This document shows positions 23,985 through 35,942 of a stretch of 64,000 bases of DNA, piece by piece. How positions within the stretch are numbered: the stretch's first letter is position 1; every line of letters starts with the position of its first letter. Both the position numbers and the translations under genes were made by a program. Under the pieces are notes generated by a model, which did no database searches, was not told the DNA's origin, and saw only the letters and a list, made by a program, of their open reading frames with translations. This stretch comes from Euwallacea fornicatus (lineage: Eukaryota; Arthropoda; Insecta; Coleoptera; Curculionidae). The stretch spans positions 1,550,001-1,614,000 of the forward strand of contig NC_089549.1 in assembly GCF_040115645.1 (NCBI RefSeq), written 5' to 3'.

Positions 23985-26900
23985 AGGCCGACTAAAAATG
24001 ATCGTTTTTGGACCGAAGCCGAACAATTAAAGGCTATTGCAATGAAACCAAATGCTCTATTTAACTGTTGGGCCATCGACTCACCACATGTTAAAGGTCA
24101 GAGATACATGGCACCATTGGAAAAAAATCAAAATAGATCAGAAATTTTGCTCCCCTCGTTCTTTTAATTTAATTTTAATTTTACATTCATTTTGAAATCG
24201 AAGTGCTACGTTTTTTTTTTTTTTTAATTAAAAGCGTTTAAATCGAAGGTTAGGCTCGCTCTCACAATGGAAATTTCACCCTATTTGACCCATTTCATAA
24301 CTCTTTTCAATCCTAAAATCTTTTCACCAACAAAGGACCTGCGAAAGGTAATTGTTGTGGTATGTTTCAACAATAGTAAATAAAACAAGTAAAATTGCAC
24401 CTTTTTACTTTTGGTTACCATCTTGCCCTGCATATATTGATTTTCGAACTTAGGGGATGGAATTTTTTTTTACTTCAGTTTCAATGGCGTAGTGTTTTTT
24501 TTTTATATAATAAAACTGCCCATGTTTGATCGAGGTCAAAGCGCAAGCGTCGCAGTCCAAATTCTAAAACAAATATATACTGAGACAAACATAAAGAACG
24601 AGTCACATGTGATTTTTTTTCCTACGAATTTTTACTGTGCCCTCGGTTCTGCTTCAAAAAAAAAAAAAAAATGATGATACGTAGTTTATTCAGTTCACAA
24701 ACCACGAAGTCGGGGAAAAATGGTGTGACTTTCCTAGCCAAAAAATTTAAAAAGTCGCTGAATTGCTAAGTAGCATCTACGCCAATGCGGACAGACTTGC
24801 ATTCTCCTTCCTTCTCAACTCAGCAACAATCCAACAACCACCCAAATAACAGACTGACTATAATTGAATTACGCAAAGTTACGCCCAACATCTGGTTGTA
24901 TTTTTTATATTAGCGAGCATGGGTGGTGTCTAATGCTTTCTGAATAGATTGACACATGTTGCTGGTTTTGAAGGGGTTAGATTTATTTAAAAGTGTTTGA
25001 AATCGGCCGTTGCTAATCTCACTGCGTGACTAACGAGCACCACTCGGGATTTCTGTGAATTTATTTGTTTAGCACAAGAAGTTCGACAGAGACATGACAA
25101 ATGGAGGACGAGTGCAGCTTGAATAGAAAGTAGCCTCAAAGTATTATTGTGCTGCTCCAGCGCATCTTTACGATAGTTATTTTGCAGTGAAAAAAAATCT
25201 CCTCAAGTGCAGAATAATTTCAATGATCCGGGAGTCGTTGAATTGAAGGAAAAGTGCAAATTGCACTGCAAATTATGGCAACCTGGAAATTTGCGTCGAA
25301 AAAACGAATTTAACGCGGAGTATACTTAGAAATTTTTGAAAATATCTCGAAATTCTAGGCGTTTCTAGTAGGACAGCATATTCCGACTTTCACACATTTT
25401 CGAGATCATGGCATGCGAAATATCACACACGTTTGAGAGTCGTACGCAATTGAGTTGTGCCGCACGTTCCTGTCATAGCTTGTCAAGGCGAATAGGAATG
25501 CGAAATTTCATACCTATCAAAAAATTTTACGGGTGTCAAATTAGAAGTTTAAGCCCAGTTTACGAAGTTTCGTAACCTACCGTTAAGGAGCTGAACATAT
25601 TCATGCGCATAATGCAATATACGTATGTTAAGTGGATCTACAATATACGGTCGACTTAACACTTAGGTCTGGTGGCTAAAACTCAAACGACATTATCTTC
25701 AAAAAAGTCTAAAATCAACATTAGAAAACTGCATGAAATGTGTTTCGAATTTTTGAGGCGATTCCAAAAATATCGAAATTTACATTCATCCAAAATTTCA
25801 TTGCCGGCATAATGTCTCATTGAGCATCGCGACCCCCTGTAGAGAGAGACCTATTTAAGTCAAAGTTTCGGGGTATTTGCTTTCAAGATTTCTCTATTCA
25901 GTAGCATAAAAATTAACGATTGAGGTTTTATTTTTGAAAAGCGAACGTGATGAAAATTACCTCAAATTAAGGGGAAATTTCAATTTCATCCGAAGACCTC
26001 TAATTTGGCTTTCTAATAAAGGCAGGTGCTCATGTCCATAACGCGTTATAAATAAAAATATTATAAGTGGCATTTACATACTTCGGCGTGGAAGAACTCT
26101 TTGCCTTTCTTGAAGTCGTCTTGATATTTAAAAAACATCGAGTTTTACGACCAACGTATTTGAATTTATGTATTAAGGCTGCGCTAAACCTTGCAAGTTT
26201 TCCTCGCAAGATAGAAAAAATTGCCAGCTACATGCGCAAATTTTCTTTTCAACTTTCGTGAAAGTTCAGTGATTTATTCGATAACTTCTAAGCTGCCATC
26301 CGAGGCACATGCACTGGAAGACTTCAGAGATAGAGGACCTAATCTTCCTAATACTTAAGGAGGTAGATGTGTGTACACAGCATTCCAATTACTAGAAGTG
26401 AACCTCACCTCTTTTGAGTCGCTTTGCAATCATCGCAGATATTTAAAATGCCTATTTCGTGTATTGACACCCGTAGAATTTACAAAAGGCATTAAAAGTA
26501 TGATCAAGCCGGGTTAAAAAAATACCTAATAATTTGATGAAAAATCGTATATTGCTAGTGCAACCCTAGTAAGAAACTCAAAATTTCAAAAAAAATTAGG
26601 TCGTAGCAGCTTTTAAATTTAAGTGTAGATGAATTTCCTATTAAATACTTAACAAATTTCCTTTTAACGTTAATGTTTCATGTTCATCATACGGGGAAAA
26701 ATGTGTTTAATTTTTAACTTATCAAAGATCAATCACTCGAAATTGACAAAAATAATCAAAGCAAAGTAAATATTCGTGACTTATTGGAAAGAAGGGAAAA
26801 ATCTAAGACAAAATGCTCTGTGGACGTTGGATATACATATAAGTGATTACAAAACAAAAGCCTAGCAAATAGATATGATAAATATATTTAAAAAATAATG

Positions 26901-29723
26901 CTTAATGATAACAAAATTTGAGTATGACTTTTGAAGGGCATTGAAGGTTATAAAAAAAATTATTATTGTTTATTTTAAAAAGCTGGAAAATTTGAATTAC
27001 CACTCGAGGAAAATTTTGGAGCTCATTATTCACTGTAGATTGGGATAAATCCTGTAGAGCTTGAATAATGTTCGACTTATTCTAGCTTGATATGCCTGTG
27101 TTGTTGTTTGATCTCCCCCAATAAAATTAATATAAACAAATACCCATGTGGTCAAATAATAGTTCATATATTCAATAATAAACAACAAATTTTATTTGTT
27201 GTTGATTATTCATTGTTGGAAATGGCGTGTGGCGAAAAAGCTTGGGATCGTGCTACAAATCCAACCTTGACCCACTAAAAAGTATCATCATGGAGGTTTC
27301 ACTAACAATTTGTTAATTGTAGTCGTGTAGATTCAAACACTACAAAGTGGCACAGATACATACAAATTATGGACATCTGAAAAACTGAATGGAGGTGTGA
27401 AACAAAAGCAAAAAAAAATTAACACTCTATATTTCAGCAACATTTTTGTAGTCTACATTATATACCAAACTAGTAGTACTTTTGGAGTTTAACCACCGAA
27501 TACATATAATCGTAGAAAATTCACTTGGCTAAATGCCTGAACGCGTCCTTGCTAACTCGACACCTATTGCCCACTGGAAGTATAGAAAGTAACTCCATTT
27601 AAACGTATTATCAGATGATAAAAGTGAGCTCAATAAGCGAGAGAATTGTGAATACCTGATCTCTTTGGGTCTTTCGGAGCTACGCTTTGACCTAACTAGA
27701 TCAAAGCGCCGCGGTTGAGTGAATTTTCTATGATTATAATATATGCTCGGTGTTCCAACCGTTTAACTTTAACCACCTAACACCTGTACAGATTTGCCAA
27801 CGTAGTTGTTGCAGTTTCATTCCTGGTTAGGACAATGTGACTTTGCTGATGTCAATAGTGCATTGTAAATCACCACCTTAATATCTCAAGGAGAACACGA
27901 GGCATTTTGAGTAAAAGGTGATATACAATAAATACTTTTAAGCGTTTTACGGTGATTTTCGGTCCACTTATAACTAATATCAGTAACTTCAAATGTATCT
28001 GATGCCCACTCATAATGACACAATTTTTATTCATACATACATATAATACGAATTTCTTTTCTTAGACAAGTGTGTGTAGATAATGAAATCAGTAGGTGCT
28101 CACGAGCATATAACGCTATGTCTATTTGCCTGTATTGAACCACTTTTTGATGCAAAAATTTCTACTGGTGCAACAGTGCCTTATTTGGCGTCACAATAGA
28201 TGGTATGGGGAATGGAACAATAGAGTAATGAGAAAAGCGATAAGGTGAACACCGCTTTAGAAATCGTAAACGACGTAGTAGAGAATAATGAAAAAAGGGA
28301 TCAAAATAAAGCAGCAGATACAAATGACGCAAATCAGTTGCTCCGAAAGCGGCTCAATTGGTACTGAATAAACAATGATCCATGCCATTCCTTCCAGACT
28401 TGGAACAGTGTGGAAATCCATTGTTCCTGAAGTTGGTTAATGTATCTGAGCCATTTCGAACTGCGGATAAAACGAAAAACAACAACAATAATGGACGTGA
28501 CAATGTTTCGGTGCGGCCACTATGGTCTACGATTGGTCGAATGAGGACACCGTTGGTACGGGAAAAAAACCAATAGGTCTTGCTCACAAGAGCCACTGTG
28601 TATCTATCCAATTTACCGTCATTAAAGGGCAATTTGCGCTTGGCGACATCGGCCAAGTTTTTGAGACTTCACATCGATAACATTTGTAATTAAATGTGTA
28701 TGTTCATGATACCAGAAAATTCTGCTTCGTTCGCTATTCAATGGGAAGTTTATCAACCTGTTCAGCGTTAGATAACCAAGACATGTTATTTGTTTATTGC
28801 AACAGGGTAGTACGACCAATGTCAGGCATGCGCAGTACAAATTCACGTAGGGGCATGTTAGCAGGGTTCTGGCTGTAGGTCCTGACCGCAATTTATCGTC
28901 AGGAACGCACGATGTTTTCCTTTAAGAATGAGGATTTTTCCGGAAGGCGCTACCCCAAAGTAGGTATGAAACTAGAACTTTCAACTATCCCATGCCAAAA
29001 CGCAGATTCTCATCGCATGAATCAGGAGTGTATCATAACTGTTGTTTCTTAGTAAAAACTGAACGTTATCTATGATAGCATGGAGTACTACTATGGAGTA
29101 AAAATGCCTATTCAATATTTGGTACATACGTATAGGACGTACGACTTTTTTGTATTAGGACTGCAGGGTGAATTTACAATACTTCTTAAGGAAGACTTCT
29201 TTCTTAAAGTTATTTCACTTCAACGCGCGTTTGTTTATTACTATATTGGCATAGAATAGATGATGCACAGCTTGATATTCTCGCTGGTACCATCTTTATC
29301 CTACTCGTTATGTTATTATTATGCGGCAGTGGCTCTGAGCATGCTCAGCTCGGCGGCCAAGTCTTCTTTTCATAATCTTGTAGGGGTAGAGTAAGTGCTT
29401 TCCAGCTGGATGTTCTCGCTGGTATCCTCCTTACTAAGAGCCGAGACGGAGCCAAATCCATCGCGAGGCGAGGTCAGGCAATGTGGGACTAAATCGGGAG
29501 GTGCTGCATCGAGAAGATTCTATACTTTGATGCTGGCAGTATGACTGTACTAGTGACGTAGGGGTCGAACTTGAAGTTCAGCGATCAGATACGTTTATGA
29601 GTCATCTACTCAAACACCACAACCCGATTTACGTTGTTATTTATCTCTAACGGCTTAGACCACTCGGTTTCGCGACAACGTCACATTATTATAATTTTTT
29701 TCACAAGAAAATGGCTTTGTGGT

Positions 29724-29746
29724 CCTCCCCCCCATGGAGGGGGAGG
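29724..29746. repeat. GC-rich 8-bp hairpin
   Basis: CCTCCCCC and GGGGGAGG are exact complements around a 7-nt loop (CCATGGA). It stands out in AT-rich DNA. Function unknown. Confidence 0.5.
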
Positions 29747-30308
29747 AGGGATCGCCTCATCTCCGAAAAGACAGGTATTAAAAAGATGAAATTCGGTAGG
29801 ATTCGCGTGATTTATTGTTACAGCCTTTTCTCTTTATTATTATTATTTTATTGTTTTTATTTTTTTTACTCGAAAATGCCTTGTCACTCCCCTGTAGGCG
29901 GGTTGTTATTCGGAATCGCTTCATTACTATTATTACTCAAGAGGAAAAGCGAGCAAAAATTCATTATTATTTTAGAAATTTTTTTAACGAAAATTTATTT
30001 TTAAATTTGATTACATCATTTTTTCAAATTCCGCCCCGGCATTTTGTTGACCTCTTGCCCGCGTTGGTTCCTAACGTAACATACAGTATCCTTCTTGGAT
30101 CGTGACGCAAAAGATTTATGGATAATTGATAGTTAAAGGTGAAAATTTGGAGCTATAAACTAACTGAGATATTTTACGTATATATAACGAAAGCGTTGCA
30201 AATTCGAGTGCTCCAGCCACTCGTATATACGTGAAACCATACACATGATATGGAACAACTGATTTAATAAAATCAATTGTGCTTATCTGTATTCCGATAG
30301 GCCAAAGG

Positions 30309-30316
30309 TATATAAA
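30309..30316 (+). promoter_or_regulatory. TATA box of the upstream FN3-like secreted-protein gene
   Basis: TATATAAA lies 57 bases before the start codon at 30366, so transcription should begin near 30340 with a very short leader. The downstream paralogue has a TATATAAG in a similar place, which supports both. Confidence 0.65.
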
Positions 30317-30365
30317 TATCTGATGCATTTATTTGCGACAAATTGTCGAATCTACTGCCTACAAA

Positions 30366-32593
30366 ATGAAGTTTCTGGTTCTTCTGTCTGTTGTGGCGTT
30401 ATCTTGGTCTTCCGCCAGGTCCGATCCCTGCGGTAAGTATGAAAAGAGCCTTTTTCTCTCGAACAAAAAGTTGTTAACAACATGCAATGGGTTGTGTCAT
30501 AAAGTAAATAAAGTGATTTTTTTATCTTAGCCTTGTTGTGATTTCCGATTTCAGTGATGCTCCTTATTGATATTTTACTTAATACACTGTGAATAATCAA
30601 TAGTAAAGACAAATATCGATTCGGTTGTGATTTCTTTTGTAAATATTCAGATTTTATTTTAGAATTGATCAACCATTGTTTCGCAAACAATTTCGGGTAT
30701 GTACAATAACTTTGTTTCGAATATTATTTAACAAAGCAATTTTAATTTGTCGAATAAGGTCCTCTTCATTTTCTGACGTTATTTAATAAACTTTATCCTT
30801 AATAACACCCCATATGGAGAAACCCATGGGGGTTTAATGAGGGGATCGTGTCGACCCATACATAAAACCATTATTGTTTTGACTCGAATTTCGGTCATTT
30901 TGAATATTAATAATTTTAAGAATTGACTATTATTTTGAGATTTTAAGTTTGTTGTTTACTCGTTCATGTTCGTGTTTATAATAAAATTTCGTTCACATTT
31001 ATGAAAAAACTCTGATGATGGTCTCTTTTAAACCAAAACGCTAGAAAACGTTATTATATGACACATCGTTGAAAAGCCGTTAATGAAAGTTTTCAAAATT
31101 TTGCCAAAACTCATCTTGGTCCTTGTTAAAAACAACATAGTTGGAGTCACTACCTCGAAAACTAGCTCAACTATAAAATTTAGACAACGCACACGTCACT
31201 AGCCAAAAAAAGTGTCAAACTTTTGCATGAAACATTTTTTAAGACCTTTAGTCTTCAATTTACAATGAAAATAAAATTTTGCATTTTTCAAATTTTTCCC
31301 AATATCCCAAAAAACAAGAAAATCGGCAACACTGTTTTTCAATGTTAACAAAGCTCCAAGCTCGACATATTTTCTCGAATTTAACCCGCCTCGCCGTACT
31401 CATCGTTTCGGAGATAGCAATGGTATCTCACGACATTTCATACACCCTGTATATAACATATATAAATTACTTTCCAAATAGAAACCAAAATTTATATTTA
31501 AATATTTTTTCTCATCATAGAGCCTGGGAAAATTGATGATATCACATTGGAAGGCGCAACTGAGATTTCGTGGGTGTCCAACCCCAATGGGTGCAGTGTC
31601 GAAGAGTTCCTTATAGATATTATTGATAGTGAAGGGGGTGTAAATCTAGCTTACCATGACAATGAGACTAAATTAAAAGTAGATCTTGAATTGTGCAAGA
31701 AATACACATTTGACATTCGTGCAATTACAACAGAGCATGTATCGGGACCATCCAACAAAATGGATCTCACCACTAGACTTACGTCAGGTATTAACAATGT
31801 TTCAATTTTTCATATTTCATATAAATTATGTTAATATTCATTTTACACACAAGATATTTATGTTATCGAATTAATCCTTTGCTGTAGGTGATAATGTTGG
31901 AGTTGCTTTCACTGGCATCACCAGCAGTACATCTGGTGTTACCTTTAACTGGGATCTTTTGGACCAATCAGTAACTAGATGTATTACCGGATATAAAGTG
32001 GTTTATTGGAATGAAAATGACTCTCCAGTAAACACAGAGGTAACCACGCCAAGCTTCACAATTAAACCCACTGAATCTTGCATGAACTATACCGTGATAG
32101 TTAATGCTGAAGTTAATGAGGCAAAAATAACACCTCCATCAATTCAAGGAAGTATTAGGGCAATTGCCACTAGTAAGTTTCTATCGTTTTTATATATGTC
32201 CCGTTGCATTATTTTTTAATTATTTAAATAGGTCCACCAGATATCCCTAGCCTCACCAAAGAAAATATTTTACCAGAGAGTGCAGAATTTCTCTTCACTG
32301 TGCAGGCTTATTTAGATTACAGATGCAGTTTCACTTTAGTTGTGAGAATAACTGGTAAACTACGTTGGAGCGATAATAATCAATGAGTCATTGTTGTAAA
32401 CTTATCTTTAGGTCCAGGACTCGATGAGAAGTATACTCTTGATGTAGTGGACAATGCTCAGCGCAATCGTGTCCTTCCGATCGACGTGGACAATCTTACG
32501 CCTAATAGTGTTTACGATGGTCTCGCCTGGACTGTGAACGACGTGGGAGAATCACAGCAATTAGCTTTTCAGTTTACAACACCGAATAAATAA
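30366..32593 (+). CDS. Secreted six-cysteine, three-module FN3-like protein, gene A (307 aa, 5 exons)
   Basis: Rebuilt from splice sites: exons 30366-30432, 31521-31787, 31888-32172, 32232-32354 and 32412-32593, total 924 nt. Every intron is GT-AG and phase 1. Residues 1-19 form a signal peptide (MKFLVLLSVVALSW...), followed by SDPC. Three beta-sandwich modules follow, about residues 23-111, 112-206 and 207-307. They show FN3-like landmarks: Trp40 and Trp133 in the B-strand position, 'GYKVVYW', and Y-T-x-x-x-x-A patterns in the F strand. The only cysteines are 22, 47, 81, 143, 176 and 238. Likely N-glycosylation sites include Asn70 (NET) and Asn178 (NYT). AATAAA lies at 32651. It is probably secreted or extracellular; the ligand is unknown. 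I do not recognise a named family. The paralogue lies 3.3 kb downstream on the same strand. Confidence 0.88.
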
Positions 32594-32650
32594 ATCACTC
32601 AATAGAAGACGCTAGTAAATTTATTTTTCATGATGGTTAACTGGGTGTAA

Positions 32651-32656
32651 AATAAA
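32651..32656 (+). terminator. Polyadenylation signal of gene A
   Basis: AATAAA 58 bases after the stop codon of gene A, at ordinary spacing for a short 3' untranslated region. Confidence 0.65.
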
Positions 32657-32956
32657 TCTGAGCTAAAATCTACATGGTTTTCTTTATTTTGTTGTTAAGC
32701 GAGTCCTTTGAGGGGTCTGAAAACTCATAGAGTGATTGTCGAAGATGACCCTAGTAGAGAAAGGGTGAAACCCGGAATGATTCGCCTCTAATCAGGTGGT
32801 GCGCCGGTCAGTTCCCAATCTCTCCCTCAGACTTCTTTCTTTTACTTCACCATTCCTTTATCCAGAAGTTACATATATATACATATATATATCCATCAAT
32901 TACGATTCCTTCTCTCTAGAGTACACAGGGCGAGTTGGGAGGATCGTGCCAAACTT

Positions 32957-33172
32957 CAGGGGCGTACTGTAAATTAAAAATGACTGTAAAAAACTTAAAT
33001 GTTACTGTTCGATTTTCATTTGATTATAAGTTCTAGCATAAATAAAATTAAAACATAAAATTTTAAAAATTCATAAATATCATACAAATTTTTAACAAAA
33101 TAACATTTTTGAAGTAGAAGTCGATACTTTTAATCATTTTTTACTTCATCTATGAAGAGCGTTGCGCCCCTG
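32957..33172. mobile_element. Possible hAT-type MITE (216 bp)
   Basis: The left end is CAGGGGCGTAC and the right end is GTTGCGCCCCTG; the outer eight bases are perfect inverted repeats of the kind found at hAT element ends. The inner part is AT-rich and non-coding. A clear 8-bp target duplication is not visible, which weakens the call. The right end abuts the IS630-like relic that follows. Confidence 0.35.
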
Positions 33173-33420
33173 ACTGTTTCATGTCTTCCCTTAATATCAT
33201 CTGCAGCATTTCTATTATGTTGAATTAGTGCATCTCGAGTGTCCACTTACAATCAGTAGACTTCGTTTCTAAACCCGCCTCACAAAAAATAGTCTAATGA
33301 TGTGAGGTCTGGAGATCTTGGAGGCCAACTGATAAATGCTGCAGAAGCTGTCGAGCGGAATTTGCATATTCTAAATTTGAACGAATGTTTGGCATTTTGT
33401 GACACATTAATTGAACTTGA
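33170..33420 (-). pseudogene. IS630/Tc1-like transposase fragment
   Basis: Minus-strand translation gives 'FISWPPRSPDLTSLDYFL', a stop, then 'GGFRNEVY', 'VDTRDALIQ' and 'HNRNAADDIKGRHE'. This is the last-catalytic-Asp block of IS630/Tc1-type transposases (WPPRSPDLTPLDYFLWG..K..VY) plus the helix after it. Three stops interrupt it, and upstream catalytic regions are not recognisable. Confidence 0.7.
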
Positions 33421-34779
33421 AAATAAATGTTCCATCAGTATCAGTATCACTGATAAATAAAGGCACTGTTATCGCGAAGAGAGCTCAAGCAAAAAAAAAA
33501 AATTCTATAACCAGGGAAAATCGGATAACAACATTTGAGTGTTTTTATATTTATTTTTCATATACAATAAGCTCGTGAACTTTGGCAAGATCCGCCGCCA
33601 GTCTCACCCTGGGCATATCAGCAATCGAAAGACATATCGGCACAGTGTCAAGTTTAAATACAGGGCGAGAATATCATCAAAATCTAGGATTTGTCGTCTG
33701 AGCTGCTGTAAGTCCTTAATCACATATGCATGTAAGATAATCTGGGAGGAAGATTTCGGTTAGTGCTTGACAACATTTTAATTTTTTTATAATGAATGGA
33801 CCTTCGGACATCTAGAAAACTAGCTGCGCCTTCGCTATTAAGTTGTTGTCCACTGGACATGGCTTTCCAGTTGATGGTAAATTAAATTTTGTCCATAAAT
33901 ATGCAAAAGCAGAGAGTTTGGGCATCTCTTGTACAAGGAGGAAATTGAAAAAAAATAACTTGTTGCAGACTTATTTACGTCAGTGAAGTCTCTAATTGCG
34001 AATTGCCTCGATGTTCTTCAGTTTAAAGGACGATAGCGACTTTAATTCTAGAATACAAGCAGAAACCAAAACAAACACTTTCAGTGCGGTATAAGTGATT
34101 CTAGCTCGTTTATAGATGGTTTTTCTTTAAAAATCTATGGACATACAAATCACAAAATACGGATAATCTGCGAAGTAAAAAGCTGGGAGTCGTGCCAAAA
34201 CACTCTTGAGACAATACTAACACGAAACTTTCTATTCAAGAAAAACAATTTGGAAAAAAGTGGTCAGTGGTGTCAAGTGGGGAAAACACGGGGGCCATCG
34301 AACCCTGATGTCGAATTTCGGTTCTATTCATGAAATGCGGATAATTTAAAAATTTTCTGAAAACTAAGAGTACTGACATATCATTGTAAACACGGATTGA
34401 AATAACATAAAATTCAATCTATTCCTAATGCAGGATTGCTAAAATGACTTAGAAGCGACATTCCCACTAATTTTAACTGTGATTAAGATAGAGTTAAGCT
34501 TATTTCGATTTCCTTATATGAGGATATTTCCTATGAAGCACTCTACTTCTCAAAATTAAGGATCTAGTTACTGAAATGAGCTTGATAATCACCTATGAGG
34601 TGAAAATTCTCAATTATCCTGGAAAGTTTCTTAGTATTCTGACTGCTTAATGTTTCAAAACCTAAGGAGTTCTACTACCCCCGTGGTTATAAGAGAAGAT
34701 TATACTTCTTCGTTAAGAAACATTCCACCGTTCAAGGTACATAAAGTTTCAGTTCATTGCTTAATGTTTGTTGATATTT

Positions 34780-35262
34780 CCACGGTAAGGGGGACATATT
34801 TTAAAGACTAATTTCACATTCGAAAATATCAAGAAAAGTTGGTATATACATGGAGCCACAAAGGCCTTCTAAGAGAGCTACCGCCCTTCGAATATATATA
34901 TATATATTTAATTGATTTTGACTCAATTTCAGCATCTCACTTTGCAATATTTCCTCTAAAGCGACATATCTCTTAACCGGTTTGTCCCACGATAGTTTCT
35001 CAAGAGTACCTTTTCTATGCAATTTTAAACAATAAATCATATTATGAGAAAAGTTAAAGGATACGTGAATATGTTAAGTAAATGTAGCTCCCCCCTGGTT
35101 CTGCACGCCATTCCGTATTTCATGGGGACCACCTTCCAAAGGCCATAGCTCCCTCAGGAGACATTTTGCGGATCCACGTTTATAACAAGTTCTCTTGATA
35201 TTTTAGAATTTAAAATCAGTCCTTAAGGTATGTCCACCCATTTCATTTACCCCCTGTATAAA
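34780..35262. mobile_element. Inverted-repeat element upstream of gene B (about 480 bp)
   Basis: The left arm (about 34780-34890) reverse-complements to the right arm (about 35120-35262). Both carry 'tagctctc'/'tagctccctc', 'ttcttgatatttt.gaat', 'ttagtcttta'/'cagtccttaa' and a 'tatgtcc' block. The right end finishes in 'ccccctgtata', like the other CAGGG-type ends in the window. The left terminus is degraded. Lies about 680 bp before the gene B start. Confidence 0.6.
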
Positions 35263-35896
35263 GCGTTTGTAAAATGTGTGATCCGAATTAGGTGTCGGTT
35301 ATTGAAGTTTGCGATGTTTCTGAAATCTGACTACCATCATAATGATCAAGACCCCTCATCTTCGCATCATGATGATGGGGAGTCGAGTGAATATCACATA
35401 CTTCATTACATACATATACACTACCTTCATTTCACTCGAAAATAAAAATAATAATTTCTGTGAATCAGAATGACGAATGGTATATTCAATTTAGGTTTGT
35501 AATGGATCCGATTGACGCAATATATAGTAACTAATACGAACATTTTTGTGGTATTTAAAAGGTTGATTGCTAGATATTGAGCTAGAACATAAAAATACGT
35601 CATAATTTTTAAATTGATGAGATTTTCGTAACGGCTGCCAATACCTTTCCCCTTATAGCCTTATGGGTGTTTTAATGATCTTGAAGCCTAGGAAGCTCTA
35701 AATTGTTATCCTGATAGTTGTGGAAAATAGTGAAAACTTCGTATTTAGACTAAATTGATGTTTCCGTCAATTAATGCACGCACTATAAATTGCAGATTGA
35801 AGTGTCTCTCATCACTATCTACGTATGGCAGATAATAAATAATTGATGTTATGAAATCAGTAATATTAATCTACAGAATCGATAGCAGACAGAAAG

Positions 35897-35904
35897 TATA
35901 TAAG
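35897..35904 (+). promoter_or_regulatory. TATA box of gene B
   Basis: TATATAAG lies 46 bases before the gene B start codon at 35943, matching the arrangement in gene A (57 bases). Confidence 0.65.
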
Positions 35905-35942
35905 CTCTCAATGCACCTTTTAAATTGTTTATTTGCTTCAAA

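Larger units (their letters stand above)
22823..30300. other. Long AT-rich intergenic interval
   Basis: No supported host gene in about 7.5 kb. Seen here are a 12-bp perfect hairpin at 23953-23984, A/T homopolymers (24206-24225, 24656-24671), a GC-richer patch at 29260-29700 with a repeated 'tctcgctggta.c' phrase, and a GC hairpin at 29724-29746. Minus-strand open frames at 28354-28891 (100 and 89 codons) could be relics of some element but match nothing I can name. Confidence 0.4.

Noticed and set aside
28354..28891. Two minus-strand frames (100 and 89 codons) suspected to be a transposase
   Set aside because: I compared the translations with IS630, mariner and piggyBac landmarks and found no DDE block, so no element could be named.
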